Shown here piece after piece: positions 34,359 to 44,131 of a stretch of DNA of 64,000 nucleotides; within the stretch, counting starts at the first letter, position 1, and every line of letters starts with the position of its first letter. The translations under genes were made by a program, and so were the position numbers. The notes beneath the pieces were generated by a model, which ran no database searches, was not told where the DNA came from, and was given only the letters and a program-made list of their open reading frames with translations. The DNA comes from Emticicia sp. 21SJ11W-3 (GTDB lineage: Bacteria > Bacteroidota > Bacteroidia > Cytophagales > Spirosomataceae). The stretch is taken from positions 2,356,001 through 2,420,000 of the forward strand of contig NZ_CP092074.1 in assembly GCF_024138715.1 (NCBI RefSeq). Reading direction: 5' to 3'.

Positions 34359-36860
34359 TTATTTTGAAAGCGAAATGATTCCGAGAATGGTAACTACTGT
34401 GGTCATGGTTGCGCCAATGGCAGTTAAGAATCCCTGAAGCTGCGATAGCTGCTGTTGGGCAGTAAGGTTTCTTTGAGGAATAATAATCTCTGAACCAGGT
34501 TCAACCTTTGGATAAATATTTACGAAGAAAAAGCGTCTGGTCCGGTCAACCGAGCCGTTAGCATATAAAATATATGATTTACTTTTAAGCGATTTTTTTG
34601 TAAAACCACCAGCCTTTGAAACGTAATTCATGAAGGTTTCTCGGTTAATGTACTTAATCGTAGTTGGATAGAGTACCTCGCCCTGAATACGGACAGTTTC
34701 CAGGCGTTTAGGAATACGGATGATGTCACCATCCTGAAGAATCATATCCGCATTTGAACCCGGGTTTTCTATGATTTTCTTGAGGTCAATACCTATTGAT
34801 GATTTTTTGGTGCTACTATCTGCTTCAATTTCAATTCTCTGGTTATTGCCGGCGCTATTGGCAATTTCGCTGATCGTTTTTCTTCTTTGTTCCAGCTCTA
34901 CATCGCTCAACTGAATGGTTCTGATAAGCGTTGCCCCTTCAATGTAAGATTGCGGCGTAAGCCCGCCTGCACGTGCAATGGCGTCAGATATTTTCTCGTC
35001 TTTGTTTTTAATTCCATATCTGGCCGGAAACAAAACTTCGCCCTCAACACTTACAAAAGACTGGCTTACGTAGTTGGGTGATTTTCTGATGAAAATTTCG
35101 TCGAACGGATAAAGAATAAAGCTAGTACCGGCCGTTTCCACACTCAGGTCAGGGCGGATATTGAACTGAAAAGTATCTGATATCTGCGCACTGGTTGATG
35201 TTGGGTCTACATTGCGCTTGCGTCTTACTACTTCTACTCTTGATAAAGAGGCAGATTCTGACAAACCGCCTACTTTTACCAGTACGTCTTCAATTGTAAG
35301 GTTTCTTACATACGGAATTTCAATGCCACCTTGCCCGTCCGGGTTATTAATAGCGCCCTGAATACGTATATAAGCTGGTTCTGTTAGGTCAAATACCGAT
35401 GGAATAGTTACTACATCTTCTCTCTTAAGAACCACATCCGCCGATTTACCTTTTATTATATCATCCAGATTGAGCGATATGTTTTCAATAATCATATCTT
35501 CTCTGGTTCTGGATATGGCAATTCTTCCCGTCAGGGCTTCGCCGCGTAATCCTTCTGCCGACTTAACCAATTGCATAAGGGTAGGGTTGCTGTCTAGTGA
35601 ATACTCACCCGGGCGGAAAACCGAACCCTGAATTTTGACCATGTTTTCGTATCTTTCAAGGAGTCTTTCAGTGATTACAGAGTCGCCAGACATTATACTG
35701 AAGGTATTAAAATCTGCTTCCAGTACATCCAGTATTTTACGTTCACGGCTGGTGTTTCTATGCACTTTTATGCGGTGACGGTAGGCATAAGGGTTAAAAC
35801 CTCCGGCATAGCTAATTAAATCTGATAGTTTTTCATTTTCGGTTAGTTCAAATAATCCATTTCTTTTGGTATTACCGCTAACTGCTATCCTTGAAATAAA
35901 TGGCGAAATCTGGATGATGTCCTGATCTTGTAGAATAATGTTATCTTTGGCAAAACCTTTAATGAGTACTTCGTACAAATCAAGCGAAGCAACAATTCGG
36001 TTATTCCGTATCAAATTAATCTTTCTGAACGTACCCAACTCGTTAGGGCCACCGCAGGCATACAAGGCATTAAGTATGGATGACAGCGAAGAAAGTGTGT
36101 ACGTGCCAGGTGCTACCACTTCGCCTGTAACCGTTACTTTTATGCTTCTGATATTGCCCAGAGAAACAATCAGATGCGTGTTAGGCGGAAAACCTTCATA
36201 AGACTTTAAACCTGTATAAACTTTGGCCATTCGGGCCATAATTTTCTCTCTTGCCTGCTCCATAGACGAACCAGCCAGATAAATAAGCCCGACACGGTCT
36301 AATGTTATATAGCCGTCTGGCGATATAACCGTCTTATAGTTAGCCTGTGAGTATCCATAAATATCAATAACCAACTGGTCGTTTGGGCCTAGTACATAAT
36401 TGCTGGGTGTAGCAATATTTAGTGCCGGCGTTGGGTCAAACCTGGTGGTATTGAATAAATTGTAGCCAAAAATTCTTTTTCGTAGGGCTGCTCTTGAAGC
36501 GTCTTTCTCCAATTCAGACTCACGAACTGACTTCAACGAGTCTTCTCGTGCCATTGAAGCAAGGTCTGCTGCACTTAATTGCAGATTTCTGGATGAATTG
36601 GGGTCATTACTTACATTTCTGTTATTACTACCTGTTTGTTGAGTGCCGTTTTGCTGGGTATTTGAAGTTTGCGGTGTATTTCCAGGATTACCCTTCGTAC
36701 CAATGGGGGCTCCGGTTGTGTTTGCAGGTGATATTGGCCCGGTGGCTGGGCCGCCTCCGTTACCTGTGGGGGCATTTTGTGCAAAAGTATTGCTAATTAT
36801 TAGCGTAAAAACCGTAATTTTGAGAAAACTTTGTAAGAAATTATTTTTGTTAAATTTCAT
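34359..36860 (-). CDS. SLBB-domain polysaccharide export protein (Wza/KpsD-like)
   Basis: The 833-residue protein has a signal peptide (MKFNKNNFLQSFLKITVFTL, then IISNTFAQ). A low-complexity Gly/Thr/Asn/Gln region follows to about residue 85, then a Poly_export domain (GPNDQLVIDIYGYSQ), and several SLBB-type repeats to about residue 780. A C-terminal hydrophobic helix (AIGATMTTVVTILGIISL) may span the outer membrane. It is much longer than Wza and is like KpsD-type proteins. The ATG at 36860 is chosen because the longer TTG start at 36881 would hide the signal peptide. Confidence 0.9.
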   Translation of the reverse strand: MKFNKNNFLQSFLKITVFTLIISNTFAQNAPTGNGGGPATGPISPANTTGAPIGTKGNPGNTPQTSNTQQNGTQQTGSNNRNVSNDPNSSRNLQLSAADLASMAREDSLKSVRESELEKDASRAALRKRIFGYNLFNTTRFDPTPALNIATPSNYVLGPNDQLVIDIYGYSQANYKTVISPDGYITLDRVGLIYLAGSSMEQAREKIMARMAKVYTGLKSYEGFPPNTHLIVSLGNIRSIKVTVTGEVVAPGTYTLSSLSSILNALYACGGPNELGTFRKINLIRNNRIVASLDLYEVLIKGFAKDNIILQDQDIIQISPFISRIAVSGNTKRNGLFELTENEKLSDLISYAGGFNPYAYRHRIKVHRNTSRERKILDVLEADFNTFSIMSGDSVITERLLERYENMVKIQGSVFRPGEYSLDSNPTLMQLVKSAEGLRGEALTGRIAISRTREDMIIENISLNLDDIIKGKSADVVLKREDVVTIPSVFDLTEPAYIRIQGAINNPDGQGGIEIPYVRNLTIEDVLVKVGGLSESASLSRVEVVRRKRNVDPTSTSAQISDTFQFNIRPDLSVETAGTSFILYPFDEIFIRKSPNYVSQSFVSVEGEVLFPARYGIKNKDEKISDAIARAGGLTPQSYIEGATLIRTIQLSDVELEQRRKTISEIANSAGNNQRIEIEADSSTKKSSIGIDLKKIIENPGSNADMILQDGDIIRIPKRLETVRIQGEVLYPTTIKYINRETFMNYVSKAGGFTKKSLKSKSYILYANGSVDRTRRFFFVNIYPKVEPGSEIIIPQRNLTAQQQLSQLQGFLTAIGATMTTVVTILGIISLSK

Positions 36861-36921
36861 ATCTATAACGTTATTTGCCAAATTACAATTAGGAATTTAT
36901 GTGTGCCACAACTTAATACAA

Positions 36922-37004
36922 TGCAAAGTAAGTGAAGTTTTTTTATTTTTTTGCGCTTTGGTATTAAGTATGTGATAAAAAGAACTTTGAATTGCAAAGT
37001 AAGT
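36922..37004. repeat. 12-bp direct repeat in the SLBB/parE divergent promoter region
   Basis: TGCAAAGTAAGT occurs at 36922-36933 and again at 36993-37004, 71 bp apart. On the minus strand each contains TTACTTTG, a 7-of-8 match to the TAnnTTTG box. They could be tandem promoters for the polysaccharide operon or a repeated operator. Confidence 0.4.
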
Positions 37005-37038
37005 TATAAAATCAAATAAAACAAAATATTTTTCAAAA

Positions 37039-38958
37039 ATGGCTGAAAACAAGGAAGTAACTTATAACGAAGACAGTATTCGTTCGCTTGACTGGAAGGA
37101 ACACATAAGATTACGGCCGGGTATGTATATCGGAAAATTAGGAGACGGATCGGCTGCTGATGATGGAATCTATGTTTTATTAAAAGAGGTACTGGATAAT
37201 TGTATTGATGAATATGCCATGGGTTATGGCAGGTCTATTGAGATAAAACTGGACGAAGGTAGTTTGGAGGTAAGAGATTACGGACGCGGAATACCCCTGG
37301 GTAAAGTGGTTGATGTGGTATCTAAAATAAACACGGGCGCCAAATATGATAGCAAGGCTTTTCAGAAAGCGGTGGGGCTTAACGGAGTAGGTACAAAGGC
37401 TGTAAATGCGCTTTCGTCAAGGTTTAAAGTACAGGCTTACCGAGATGGTAAAACCAAATGGGCTGAGTTTTCTAAAGGCGAATTGGTGAGCGAATCGGAA
37501 ATTATAGATACAGACCAGAAGAATGGTACCTGGGTTACTTTTACCCCTGACGACACAGTGTTTAAGCACTATCATTATATACCGCAATTTGTGGAGTCAA
37601 TGATTTGGAATTACTGCTACCTGAACGCAGGGCTTGCTATATTCTTTAATAAACAGAAGTACATTTCTCAGAATGGATTACTTGACCTGCTGCGACGCAA
37701 AACAGATGAAGACCTGTTGAGGTACCCTATTATTCACCTGAAAGGCGAAGACATAGAGGTGGCGTTGTCGCACGGTAACCAGTACGGAGAAGAGTATTAT
37801 TCATTTGTAAACGGACAAAATACTACGCAGGGTGGTACGCACCTTTCGGGTTTCAGAGAAGCAATTGTAAGAACTGTCAGAGAGCATTTTGGTAAAGACT
37901 ATGCTCCGGAAGATATCCGTCAGTCAATCATTGGCGCTATATCTATTCGGGTACAGGAGCCGGTTTTTGAGTCGCAGACCAAAACCAAGCTGGGGTCTCA
38001 GAATATGTCGCCCGAGCCGCATTCACCAACGGTAAGAACATTCATAAGCGATTTTCTGAAAGAGCAGCTAGACAATTACCTGCACATGAATCAGGCGGTT
38101 AAAGATGCCCTTAAAAAGCGCATTGAACAGTCTGAAAGAGAAAGGAAAGAATTGGCTGGTATTAAAAAACTGGCCAACGAAAGAGCCAAAAAAGCAAACC
38201 TGCATAACCGTAAACTTAGAGACTGCCGTTTTCATCTGGATGATGAAAAGAACGAGAAACGTCATGAAACCGTAATGTTTATTACTGAAGGAGACTCTGC
38301 CAGCGGCTCAATAACCAAAGCGCGAAACCCCGAATTACAGGCCGTATTCAGTTTAAGAGGTAAGCCTTTAAACAGTTTTGGTCTCACTAAGAAAATTGTT
38401 TACGAAAACGAAGAATTTAACCTGCTTCAACATGCGCTGAACATTGAAGATGGTCTGGAAGGCCTCAGATACCAGAAGATTATTGTAGCTACCGATGCCG
38501 ACGTAGACGGCATGCATATCCGGCTGCTATTGCTTACATTCTTTCTGCAGTTTTTCCCGGACCTGGTGCGTGAAGGACATTTGTATATTCTGGACACGCC
38601 GCTATTCAGGGTGCGCAATAAAAAAGAAACTATATATTGCTACTCAGATGAAGAAAAAGAGGCGGCAATTAAAAAGCTTTCGCCAAAACCTGAAATTACC
38701 CGTTTTAAAGGTCTTGGGGAGATTTCGCCAGATGAGTTTGAAGGTTTTATAGGTGAAGATATTAAACTGGACCCCGTAATTCTTGAGAAGGAATCATCAA
38801 TTACCAAAATTCTGAGTTATTACATGGGCAAAAATACACCTGAACGCCAGCGGTTCATTATTGAAAACTTGAGAGTTGAGAAAGATGAAATTGATGAAAA
38901 ACTTGAAGAAATTCTTGACCTGAAAGAAGGAACCCCCGATTTGAAAGAAGTTGCCTGA
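37039..38958 (+). CDS. parE: DNA topoisomerase IV subunit B
   Basis: The 639-residue product has a GHKL ATPase domain ([47 protein letters not shown]), a transducer domain and a TOPRIM domain with EGDSASGSI and [10 protein letters not shown]. The protein is closer to the ParE-type sequences of Bacteroidota than to GyrB, judging by the [14 protein letters not shown] form of the TOPRIM motif. It provides ATP-driven decatenation with ParC, which is not in the window. It is divergent from the polysaccharide operon. Confidence 0.88.
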   Translation: MAENKEVTYNEDSIRSLDWKEHIRLRPGMYIGKLGDGSAADDGIYVLLKEVLDNCIDEYAMGYGRSIEIKLDEGSLEVRDYGRGIPLGKVVDVVSKINTGAKYDSKAFQKAVGLNGVGTKAVNALSSRFKVQAYRDGKTKWAEFSKGELVSESEIIDTDQKNGTWVTFTPDDTVFKHYHYIPQFVESMIWNYCYLNAGLAIFFNKQKYISQNGLLDLLRRKTDEDLLRYPIIHLKGEDIEVALSHGNQYGEEYYSFVNGQNTTQGGTHLSGFREAIVRTVREHFGKDYAPEDIRQSIIGAISIRVQEPVFESQTKTKLGSQNMSPEPHSPTVRTFISDFLKEQLDNYLHMNQAVKDALKKRIEQSERERKELAGIKKLANERAKKANLHNRKLRDCRFHLDDEKNEKRHETVMFITEGDSASGSITKARNPELQAVFSLRGKPLNSFGLTKKIVYENEEFNLLQHALNIEDGLEGLRYQKIIVATDADVDGMHIRLLLLTFFLQFFPDLVREGHLYILDTPLFRVRNKKETIYCYSDEEKEAAIKKLSPKPEITRFKGLGEISPDEFEGFIGEDIKLDPVILEKESSITKILSYYMGKNTPERQRFIIENLRVEKDEIDEKLEEILDLKEGTPDLKEVA

Positions 38959-39019
38959 TTATGAGCCTGAAATGGTTTTACCCTAATTTATTATAGACAT
39001 TTAAACACCTATCTTAACA

Positions 39020-40093
39020 GTGACACTAGACGAAGTAAGAAAAGATATTGATTCAATTGACGACCAGCTATTAGTATTGCTCAATAAACGCATGCAATTG
39101 GTGCAGCGGGTAGGTGAAATAAAACGTTCTACCAAAGCTATTATTTACAGACCCGAGCGTGAAAAGCACATCCTTGACAGGATGAAGGCGCAAAGCCAGG
39201 GGCCTTTGACAGAAGACGCCATTGATGCCATTTTTCTGGAAATATTTGCCGCTGCCCGGAACATTGAATTGCCCGAAAGAATCGCTTTTCTGGGGCCGGA
39301 AGGGAGCTTTACGCATCAGGCGGCAGAAAGCCGGTTTGGCGCTATGAGCGAGTACATGACACTGCCCACCATTAAATCGGTTTTTGAGGCAGTTGATACC
39401 GGCAGAGCTAAATATGGAGTGATTCCTATCGAGAATAATCAGGAGGGTATAGTTTATGAAACTGTAGACCTGCTGAATGAGATGAGTGTAAATGTAGCGG
39501 CTGAATTAAAGATTCCGGTTCATTTTGCGCTGGCTACAGAAGCTGAGAATCCATCGAAAATCAAAAGGATATATTCTAAAGACATTGCCTTCAGGCAATG
39601 CCGCGGGTTTCTGAACAAGTACTTTGAACAGACACAACCGGAAGAAATTCAGGTGGAGTCGACCTCAAAGGCGGCAAAACTGGCCGCAGAAGACCCTGAA
39701 AGTGCAGCCATCTGCTCTGAAATTGCCGCAAAACTTTTTAGCCTTCCTGTGCTTTTCAACAACATTGAAGATAACGGACAAAACCGTACCCGCTTTTATA
39801 TATTGGCCAAAGATTTTGTAAATGAGAAAAGCGGTAATGACAAAACCACGATTATTGCTCGTTTACCCGATACCGATAAGCCGGGTATTCTGGCCAATTT
39901 TCTTCAGGATTTCAAAAAGGCGGGTGTAAACCTTACAAAAATTGAAAGCCGGCCATACAAAGGCAGTGAAGATTTCAATTTCTGGTTTTTTATTGAGTTA
40001 GAGGGTTTCTTTAAAGATGAAAATCTGGAAAAAGTTTTTAAGAAACACAGAAACGCCATAAAATGGCTGGGTAGTTATGTAAAAAATACCTGA
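39020..40093 (+). CDS. pheA: bifunctional chorismate mutase / prephenate dehydratase
   Basis: The 357-residue enzyme makes phenylpyruvate for phenylalanine synthesis. Its N-terminal AroQ chorismate mutase domain (about 1-85) has IDSIDDQLLVLLNKRM. The prephenate dehydratase domain starts at FLGPEGSFTHQAA near residue 93 and includes IPIENNQEGIVYETVDLL. A C-terminal ACT domain with IESRPYKGS (about 278-357) should bind phenylalanine for feedback control. The start codon is GTG at 39020, placed 61 bp after parE. Confidence 0.93.
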   Translation: MTLDEVRKDIDSIDDQLLVLLNKRMQLVQRVGEIKRSTKAIIYRPEREKHILDRMKAQSQGPLTEDAIDAIFLEIFAAARNIELPERIAFLGPEGSFTHQAAESRFGAMSEYMTLPTIKSVFEAVDTGRAKYGVIPIENNQEGIVYETVDLLNEMSVNVAAELKIPVHFALATEAENPSKIKRIYSKDIAFRQCRGFLNKYFEQTQPEEIQVESTSKAAKLAAEDPESAAICSEIAAKLFSLPVLFNNIEDNGQNRTRFYILAKDFVNEKSGNDKTTIIARLPDTDKPGILANFLQDFKKAGVNLTKIESRPYKGSEDFNFWFFIELEGFFKDENLEKVFKKHRNAIKWLGSYVKNT

Positions 40094-40095
40094 TG

Positions 40096-40332
40096 CTATT
40101 TTTTTCTGAGAACAGCAGCGGCTGCAATAAGTACCCATACGATATTAACAAACATTGACGGATATGCCTGGTGGAAATATGTATTGATTACAAAACATAT
40201 TCCACCAATGGCATTGGCCCAGATGTAACGCGCATCTTTGGCATCCATTTTGCCTTGAATATTCAGGAAATAAGAGCCTGTAACCAATACCGCCCCGATC
40301 CAGCCTATTATTTCTACCAGGTTTAGTTGCAT
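40096..40332 (-). CDS. small three-helix membrane protein (CBU_0592-like)
   Basis: The 78-residue protein has three predicted membrane helices (about 7-23, 38-53 and 58-74) and resembles the small CBU_0592 family, whose function is not known. Its ATG overlaps the end of ribF by 10 bp, so it is probably translated with it. It ends 2 bp from the convergent pheA stop. Confidence 0.65.
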   Translation of the reverse strand: MQLNLVEIIGWIGAVLVTGSYFLNIQGKMDAKDARYIWANAIGGICFVINTYFHQAYPSMFVNIVWVLIAAAAVLRKK

Positions 40333-41252
40333 AAAATCTGAATACCCGTTTCTTTATCTTTTGTTATCTGGCTTTTTAGTTCATCCAGTCCGTTGAATTT
40401 CCGTTCAGGCCGTATGTAATCAACCAACTCAACGGTAATGTTCTCACCGTAAATATCATCGCTGAAATCTAGTATGTACACTTCCTGTGTTCGGCCTATG
40501 CCGTCAACAGTAGGGCGGTTGCCTATATTCATAATGCCATTGAGCCACTGCCCACGTACAAGTGCCTTTACGGCATATACGCCATTGGCTGGTATTAATT
40601 TGTAAGACTCAGCTACCTGAACATTAGCGGTAGGGAAGCCAATGGTTCGGCCCAACTGACGGCCTTTAACAACTATGCCCGAAAAAGTATATGGCCTGCC
40701 AAGCAATTCGTTGGCCGCTTTAATCTGGCCATTCTGTAACGACTCCCGTATCTGCGTAGAGCTGATAACCAGGTTGTCTATTTCCTGCCGCGGAATTTCT
40801 TCCAGTTCTAATCCGAAACGGTTCGCATGGGCTTCCAGATACTCAAAACCACCTTCACGGTTTCTGCCAAAGCGGTGGTCGTAGCCTATTACCAGTTTTT
40901 TGGTGCCAATGGTATCAAGCAATATATTCTGTACATATTCTTCTGAAGACAGCTCTGAGAACTCTCTGGTAAAAGGCACAATCAATAGATGATTTACACC
41001 TTGCTGCTCAAGCAACTCAATTTTTTCATCAATGGTAGAAAGCAACTTTAATCCCTGGCTGTCTTGCGAAACCACCATACGCGGGTGAGGCCAGAAAGTA
41101 AGAACAACCGATTCGCCACCTGAGGCCGCTGTGCTTTCGCATAAAATCTGTAGAATTTTCTGATGTCCTAAATGAACCCCGTCGAAAGTGCCGCTGGTTA
41201 CCACAGCATTAGCAAGAGGGGAAAAGTCAGATAGATTATAATATACTTTCAA
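40323..41252 (-). CDS. ribF: bifunctional riboflavin kinase / FAD synthetase
   Basis: RibF makes FMN from riboflavin and then FAD. The 309-residue product has the nucleotidyltransferase domain (GTFDGVHLGHQKIL near residue 22) and the C-terminal kinase domain (GRTIGFPTANV, NGIMNIGNRPT). The start is a TTG at 41252: no ATG or GTG precedes it in frame, and the conserved N terminus begins right there. This may lower translation of the gene. No FMN riboswitch is visible upstream. Confidence 0.93.
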   Translation of the reverse strand: MKVYYNLSDFSPLANAVVTSGTFDGVHLGHQKILQILCESTAASGGESVVLTFWPHPRMVVSQDSQGLKLLSTIDEKIELLEQQGVNHLLIVPFTREFSELSSEEYVQNILLDTIGTKKLVIGYDHRFGRNREGGFEYLEAHANRFGLELEEIPRQEIDNLVISSTQIRESLQNGQIKAANELLGRPYTFSGIVVKGRQLGRTIGFPTANVQVAESYKLIPANGVYAVKALVRGQWLNGIMNIGNRPTVDGIGRTQEVYILDFSDDIYGENITVELVDYIRPERKFNGLDELKSQITKDKETGIQILCN

Positions 41253-41302
41253 TGTTAAGACGTTTTAAAAGGCACCCGGGCGCAGTATTTGTGTATCACC
41301 AC

Positions 41303-41989
41303 TCAATTATTGGGTGCGAAATTACGAATATTCTCTAAATACTGGTCGAGGCTGAGTGCATTTTCAATGCGGAATTCACCAATACGTGTGCGTCGCAAAG
41401 AACTCATGTAAGCGCCCGAATGCAGTAATTTGCCTAAATCTCTGACCAGGCTTCTGATATACGTACCTTTAGAGCAAACTATTCTGAACGATAGCTCAGG
41501 GAAGTTGCCTGCATCAACCTCAAAGGCTTTTATTTCAACCTGACGCGACTTAATGACCACTTCCTGTCCTTTTCTTGCTGACTCGTACGCCCTTTTGCCA
41601 TCTACTTTTATAGCAGAGTGTGCCGGGGGTATCTGGTCAATTAACCCTGTTAGTTGTGTAACTGCCTGCTGAATGGCATCAGGTGTAATATGGCCGGTAG
41701 GATATTCGGCATCAAAATCAGTTTCCAGGTCAACCGATGGCGTAGTTTTGCCAAGCACCAGGGTTCCGGTATATTCTTTTTCCTGAGCCTGATAGGTCTC
41801 AATCTCTTTGGTTTTTTTATTGGTACACAATATCAGCAAGCCGGTGGCCAGAGGGTCTAACGTACCGGCGTGGCCTACCTTCTTATATTTAGCTGCGTAC
41901 CTAACCTTGTTTACAACATCAAACGATGTCCATTTCAAAGGTTTATCTATCAGCAGTACATCATTGCGCTCGTCTGCTACTGTTTGCAT
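41303..41989 (-). CDS. truB: tRNA pseudouridine-55 synthase
   Basis: TruB isomerises U55 in the T loop of tRNAs. The 228-residue product has IDKPLKWTSFDVVNKVR, the catalytic motif AGTLDPLATGLL, and CSKGTYIRSLVRDLG in the second half. It is somewhat short, as it lacks a long PUA tail. The ATG at 41989 is the second codon of the open frame, which starts with TTG. It begins 3 bp after the uppP stop. Confidence 0.95.
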   Translation of the reverse strand: MQTVADERNDVLLIDKPLKWTSFDVVNKVRYAAKYKKVGHAGTLDPLATGLLILCTNKKTKEIETYQAQEKEYTGTLVLGKTTPSVDLETDFDAEYPTGHITPDAIQQAVTQLTGLIDQIPPAHSAIKVDGKRAYESARKGQEVVIKSRQVEIKAFEVDAGNFPELSFRIVCSKGTYIRSLVRDLGKLLHSGAYMSSLRRTRIGEFRIENALSLDQYLENIRNFAPNN

Positions 41990-41992
41990 CAA

Positions 41993-42784
41993 TTAAACAA
42001 TCTTTAGGTCAAATCCTGCAGCCACAAGGCCAATTATAATCAGGCCGACAATAATTCTATAATAACCAAAAACCTTGAAACCGTATTTCTGAAGAAAACC
42101 AATAAAGAACTTTATAGCCAGCATGGCCACAATAAAAGCCACTACATTACCCACTAATAATAATTGAAGCTCTTCGGTTGAGAACGTAAGCGAGCCTGCT
42201 TTGTAGCTCTTTAACAACTTATAAGCAGATGCCGCAAACATGGTAGGCACTGCCAGAAAGAAAGAAAACTCGGCAGAGTCTTTTCTTGATAAACCCTGAA
42301 ACATACCACCAATGATACTGGCAGCAGAACGCGAAACGCCGGGAATCATGGCTATACACTGAAACAAGCCAATTTTAAGGGCATCAGGGTAACTGATGTT
42401 TTCTTTTGTGGCTTTGTTTTCAAAGTATTTATCAATGAATATCAATATCACCCCACCCAAAACCATTGAAATAGCCACAACCAGCACGCTCTCTAATAAT
42501 GAATCAATAAAATCATTCAGTAAAAAGCCGATAATCATAGCCGGTATAAAAGCTGTAAGCAGTTTTGTATAAAACTGAACCGACTGGAAGAAGCGTTTCC
42601 AATAAAGTACCAGAACAGATAAAATGGCGCCAAACTGAATGTTTACTTCAAAAATCTTGGTGAACTCAAGCTCGCTGATTCCCATTAATGAAGAACCGAT
42701 AATCATGTGACCTGTTGAGCTGATAGGCAGGTATTCTGTTATACCTTCAATAATGGCAAGTATAATGGCCTGAAAAATATCCAT
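41993..42784 (-). CDS. uppP: undecaprenyl-diphosphatase
   Basis: UppP (BacA) recycles the lipid carrier used for peptidoglycan and other surface glycans. The 263-residue membrane protein has [15 protein letters not shown] at the N terminus and [20 protein letters not shown], the two active-site motifs. It is part of the ftsX-DUF3098-uppP-truB-ribF gene order that I recognise from other Bacteroidota. Confidence 0.95.
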   Translation of the reverse strand: MDIFQAIILAIIEGITEYLPISSTGHMIIGSSLMGISELEFTKIFEVNIQFGAILSVLVLYWKRFFQSVQFYTKLLTAFIPAMIIGFLLNDFIDSLLESVLVVAISMVLGGVILIFIDKYFENKATKENISYPDALKIGLFQCIAMIPGVSRSAASIIGGMFQGLSRKDSAEFSFFLAVPTMFAASAYKLLKSYKAGSLTFSTEELQLLLVGNVVAFIVAMLAIKFFIGFLQKYGFKVFGYYRIIVGLIIIGLVAAGFDLKIV

Positions 42785-42841
42785 TGATAAAATTAATTGT
42801 AAAAGTTTAGGATATGTGAGTTAGTACGAGCCTTAATAGGC

Positions 42842-43093
42842 TTATTTTTTTTTGAAAATGGCGTAAAATTCAAATATGAAGCCAATAAAAACAATAGCCG
42901 GCCCTAAGGTTATGCCCAGAAAACCAAAGCCGAACTCTTCTTTATCCTGGGTCATAATAAAAAAGCCCACAAGAATAAGTGCTATGCCTGCCAGCATTAA
43001 TATATAGTTTTTTCTGGTAAACGGAAGCGCACTTTTGGTTTCAGCGCCTGTTGTTTCGGTTACTTCCGATGCTTTTGCATTTGTATTTTTCAT
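42842..43093 (-). CDS. DUF3098 small membrane protein
   Basis: The 83-residue protein has a polar N-terminal stretch, then two membrane helices (about 29-47 and 57-78) separated by a QDKEEFGFGF loop. This is the pattern of DUF3098, found in Bacteroidota next to ftsX and uppP. Its function is not known. The context suggests a link to envelope synthesis or division. Confidence 0.8.
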   Translation of the reverse strand: MKNTNAKASEVTETTGAETKSALPFTRKNYILMLAGIALILVGFFIMTQDKEEFGFGFLGITLGPAIVFIGFIFEFYAIFKKK

Positions 43094-43175
43094 AAGTACA
43101 AAGGTTCTGTATCCCGTATAAATATTTTATTGGTTTGCCATGCAACAGGGATATGTTTCGCATGAAAAAATGATT

Positions 43176-44051
43176 TTAATATAAGTCGTCGAGGTTCATT
43201 CTAAGGTATCTGTACATTGACTGAAAGGTGCTGAGCACACTGATTAAAATGCCCAGAACAATAACCCCACCGCAAAGAATACCAATTTTAAGGTAGTCTT
43301 GTAAAATAATCAGGCTTGGTATTTTATTAATTGCAATCTGCTGAACGCCCATAAACAAACCGATAGCAATTAAACCAGAAAACAAACCATGAAGTAAACC
43401 ACGGCCAATAAACGGCCTTTGAATAAACCAGTTGGTAGCGCCAACCAGCTGCATACTTCTGATAATGAGCCTTTGCGAATAAAGCGCCAGACGAATGGTA
43501 TTGTTGATTAACAAGATAATGGCAATAAGCAAAATAACTATAATAGAGGCGATAATCAGAAAAGCGTTGTAGGCATTTTTATTTACGCTGTCTATAAAAT
43601 CTTTTGCATAATTAACCTCAAAAACCCCGGCTATTTGCTCCAAATCTTTTTTGATAGTTACCAGATTGGCTTCACTCTGGTAATCTTCCTGAATTTTAAT
43701 GTTGAAGGCATCGCGGTATGGGTTTTCACCTAAAACCGGTTTGTAATCTTCTTTCAGTTCTTTCAGGACTTTCTGTGCAGTGCTTTCTTTTGATATAAAC
43801 TTTATCTGTGGCGTGTTGTCCAGGTAAGCCACATAGTTTTTCTTGATGATAAGGTTATGGATAGAGTCTTGCTGAGCCGGGGTTGTTGATTTGTCAAGAT
43901 ACACCTGCACTTCAACATTCTGGCGCACATAACCAACCAGTTGTTTTGATGTAATGGCTATCCAACCAACAAAGGCAATCAGAAATAAAGCAGTGGTTAA
44001 GCTGATAATAATTAAAAGACTCGGAAAACTGCCTATTTTTCTTTTCGACAT
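43176..44051 (-). CDS. ftsX: FtsX-like permease component
   Basis: The 291-residue protein has a cytoplasmic N terminus, one membrane segment (about 12-33), a periplasmic domain (about 40-150) and three more C-terminal membrane segments, the FtsX layout. With FtsE it controls peptidoglycan hydrolases at division; ftsE is not adjacent here. The frame is open to a TTG at 44099, but the ATG at 44051 (MSKRKIGSFPSLLI) gives a family-like N terminus. Confidence 0.88.
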   Translation of the reverse strand: MSKRKIGSFPSLLIIISLTTALFLIAFVGWIAITSKQLVGYVRQNVEVQVYLDKSTTPAQQDSIHNLIIKKNYVAYLDNTPQIKFISKESTAQKVLKELKEDYKPVLGENPYRDAFNIKIQEDYQSEANLVTIKKDLEQIAGVFEVNYAKDFIDSVNKNAYNAFLIIASIIVILLIAIILLINNTIRLALYSQRLIIRSMQLVGATNWFIQRPFIGRGLLHGLFSGLIAIGLFMGVQQIAINKIPSLIILQDYLKIGILCGGVIVLGILISVLSTFQSMYRYLRMNLDDLY

Positions 44052-44131
44052 CTTGAATATCTTTAATACAATACTTTGCCTGTTTGTAACTTTGGGCAAA
44101 GATAGGAAATGTAGCAGAAATTCGGACTAAA

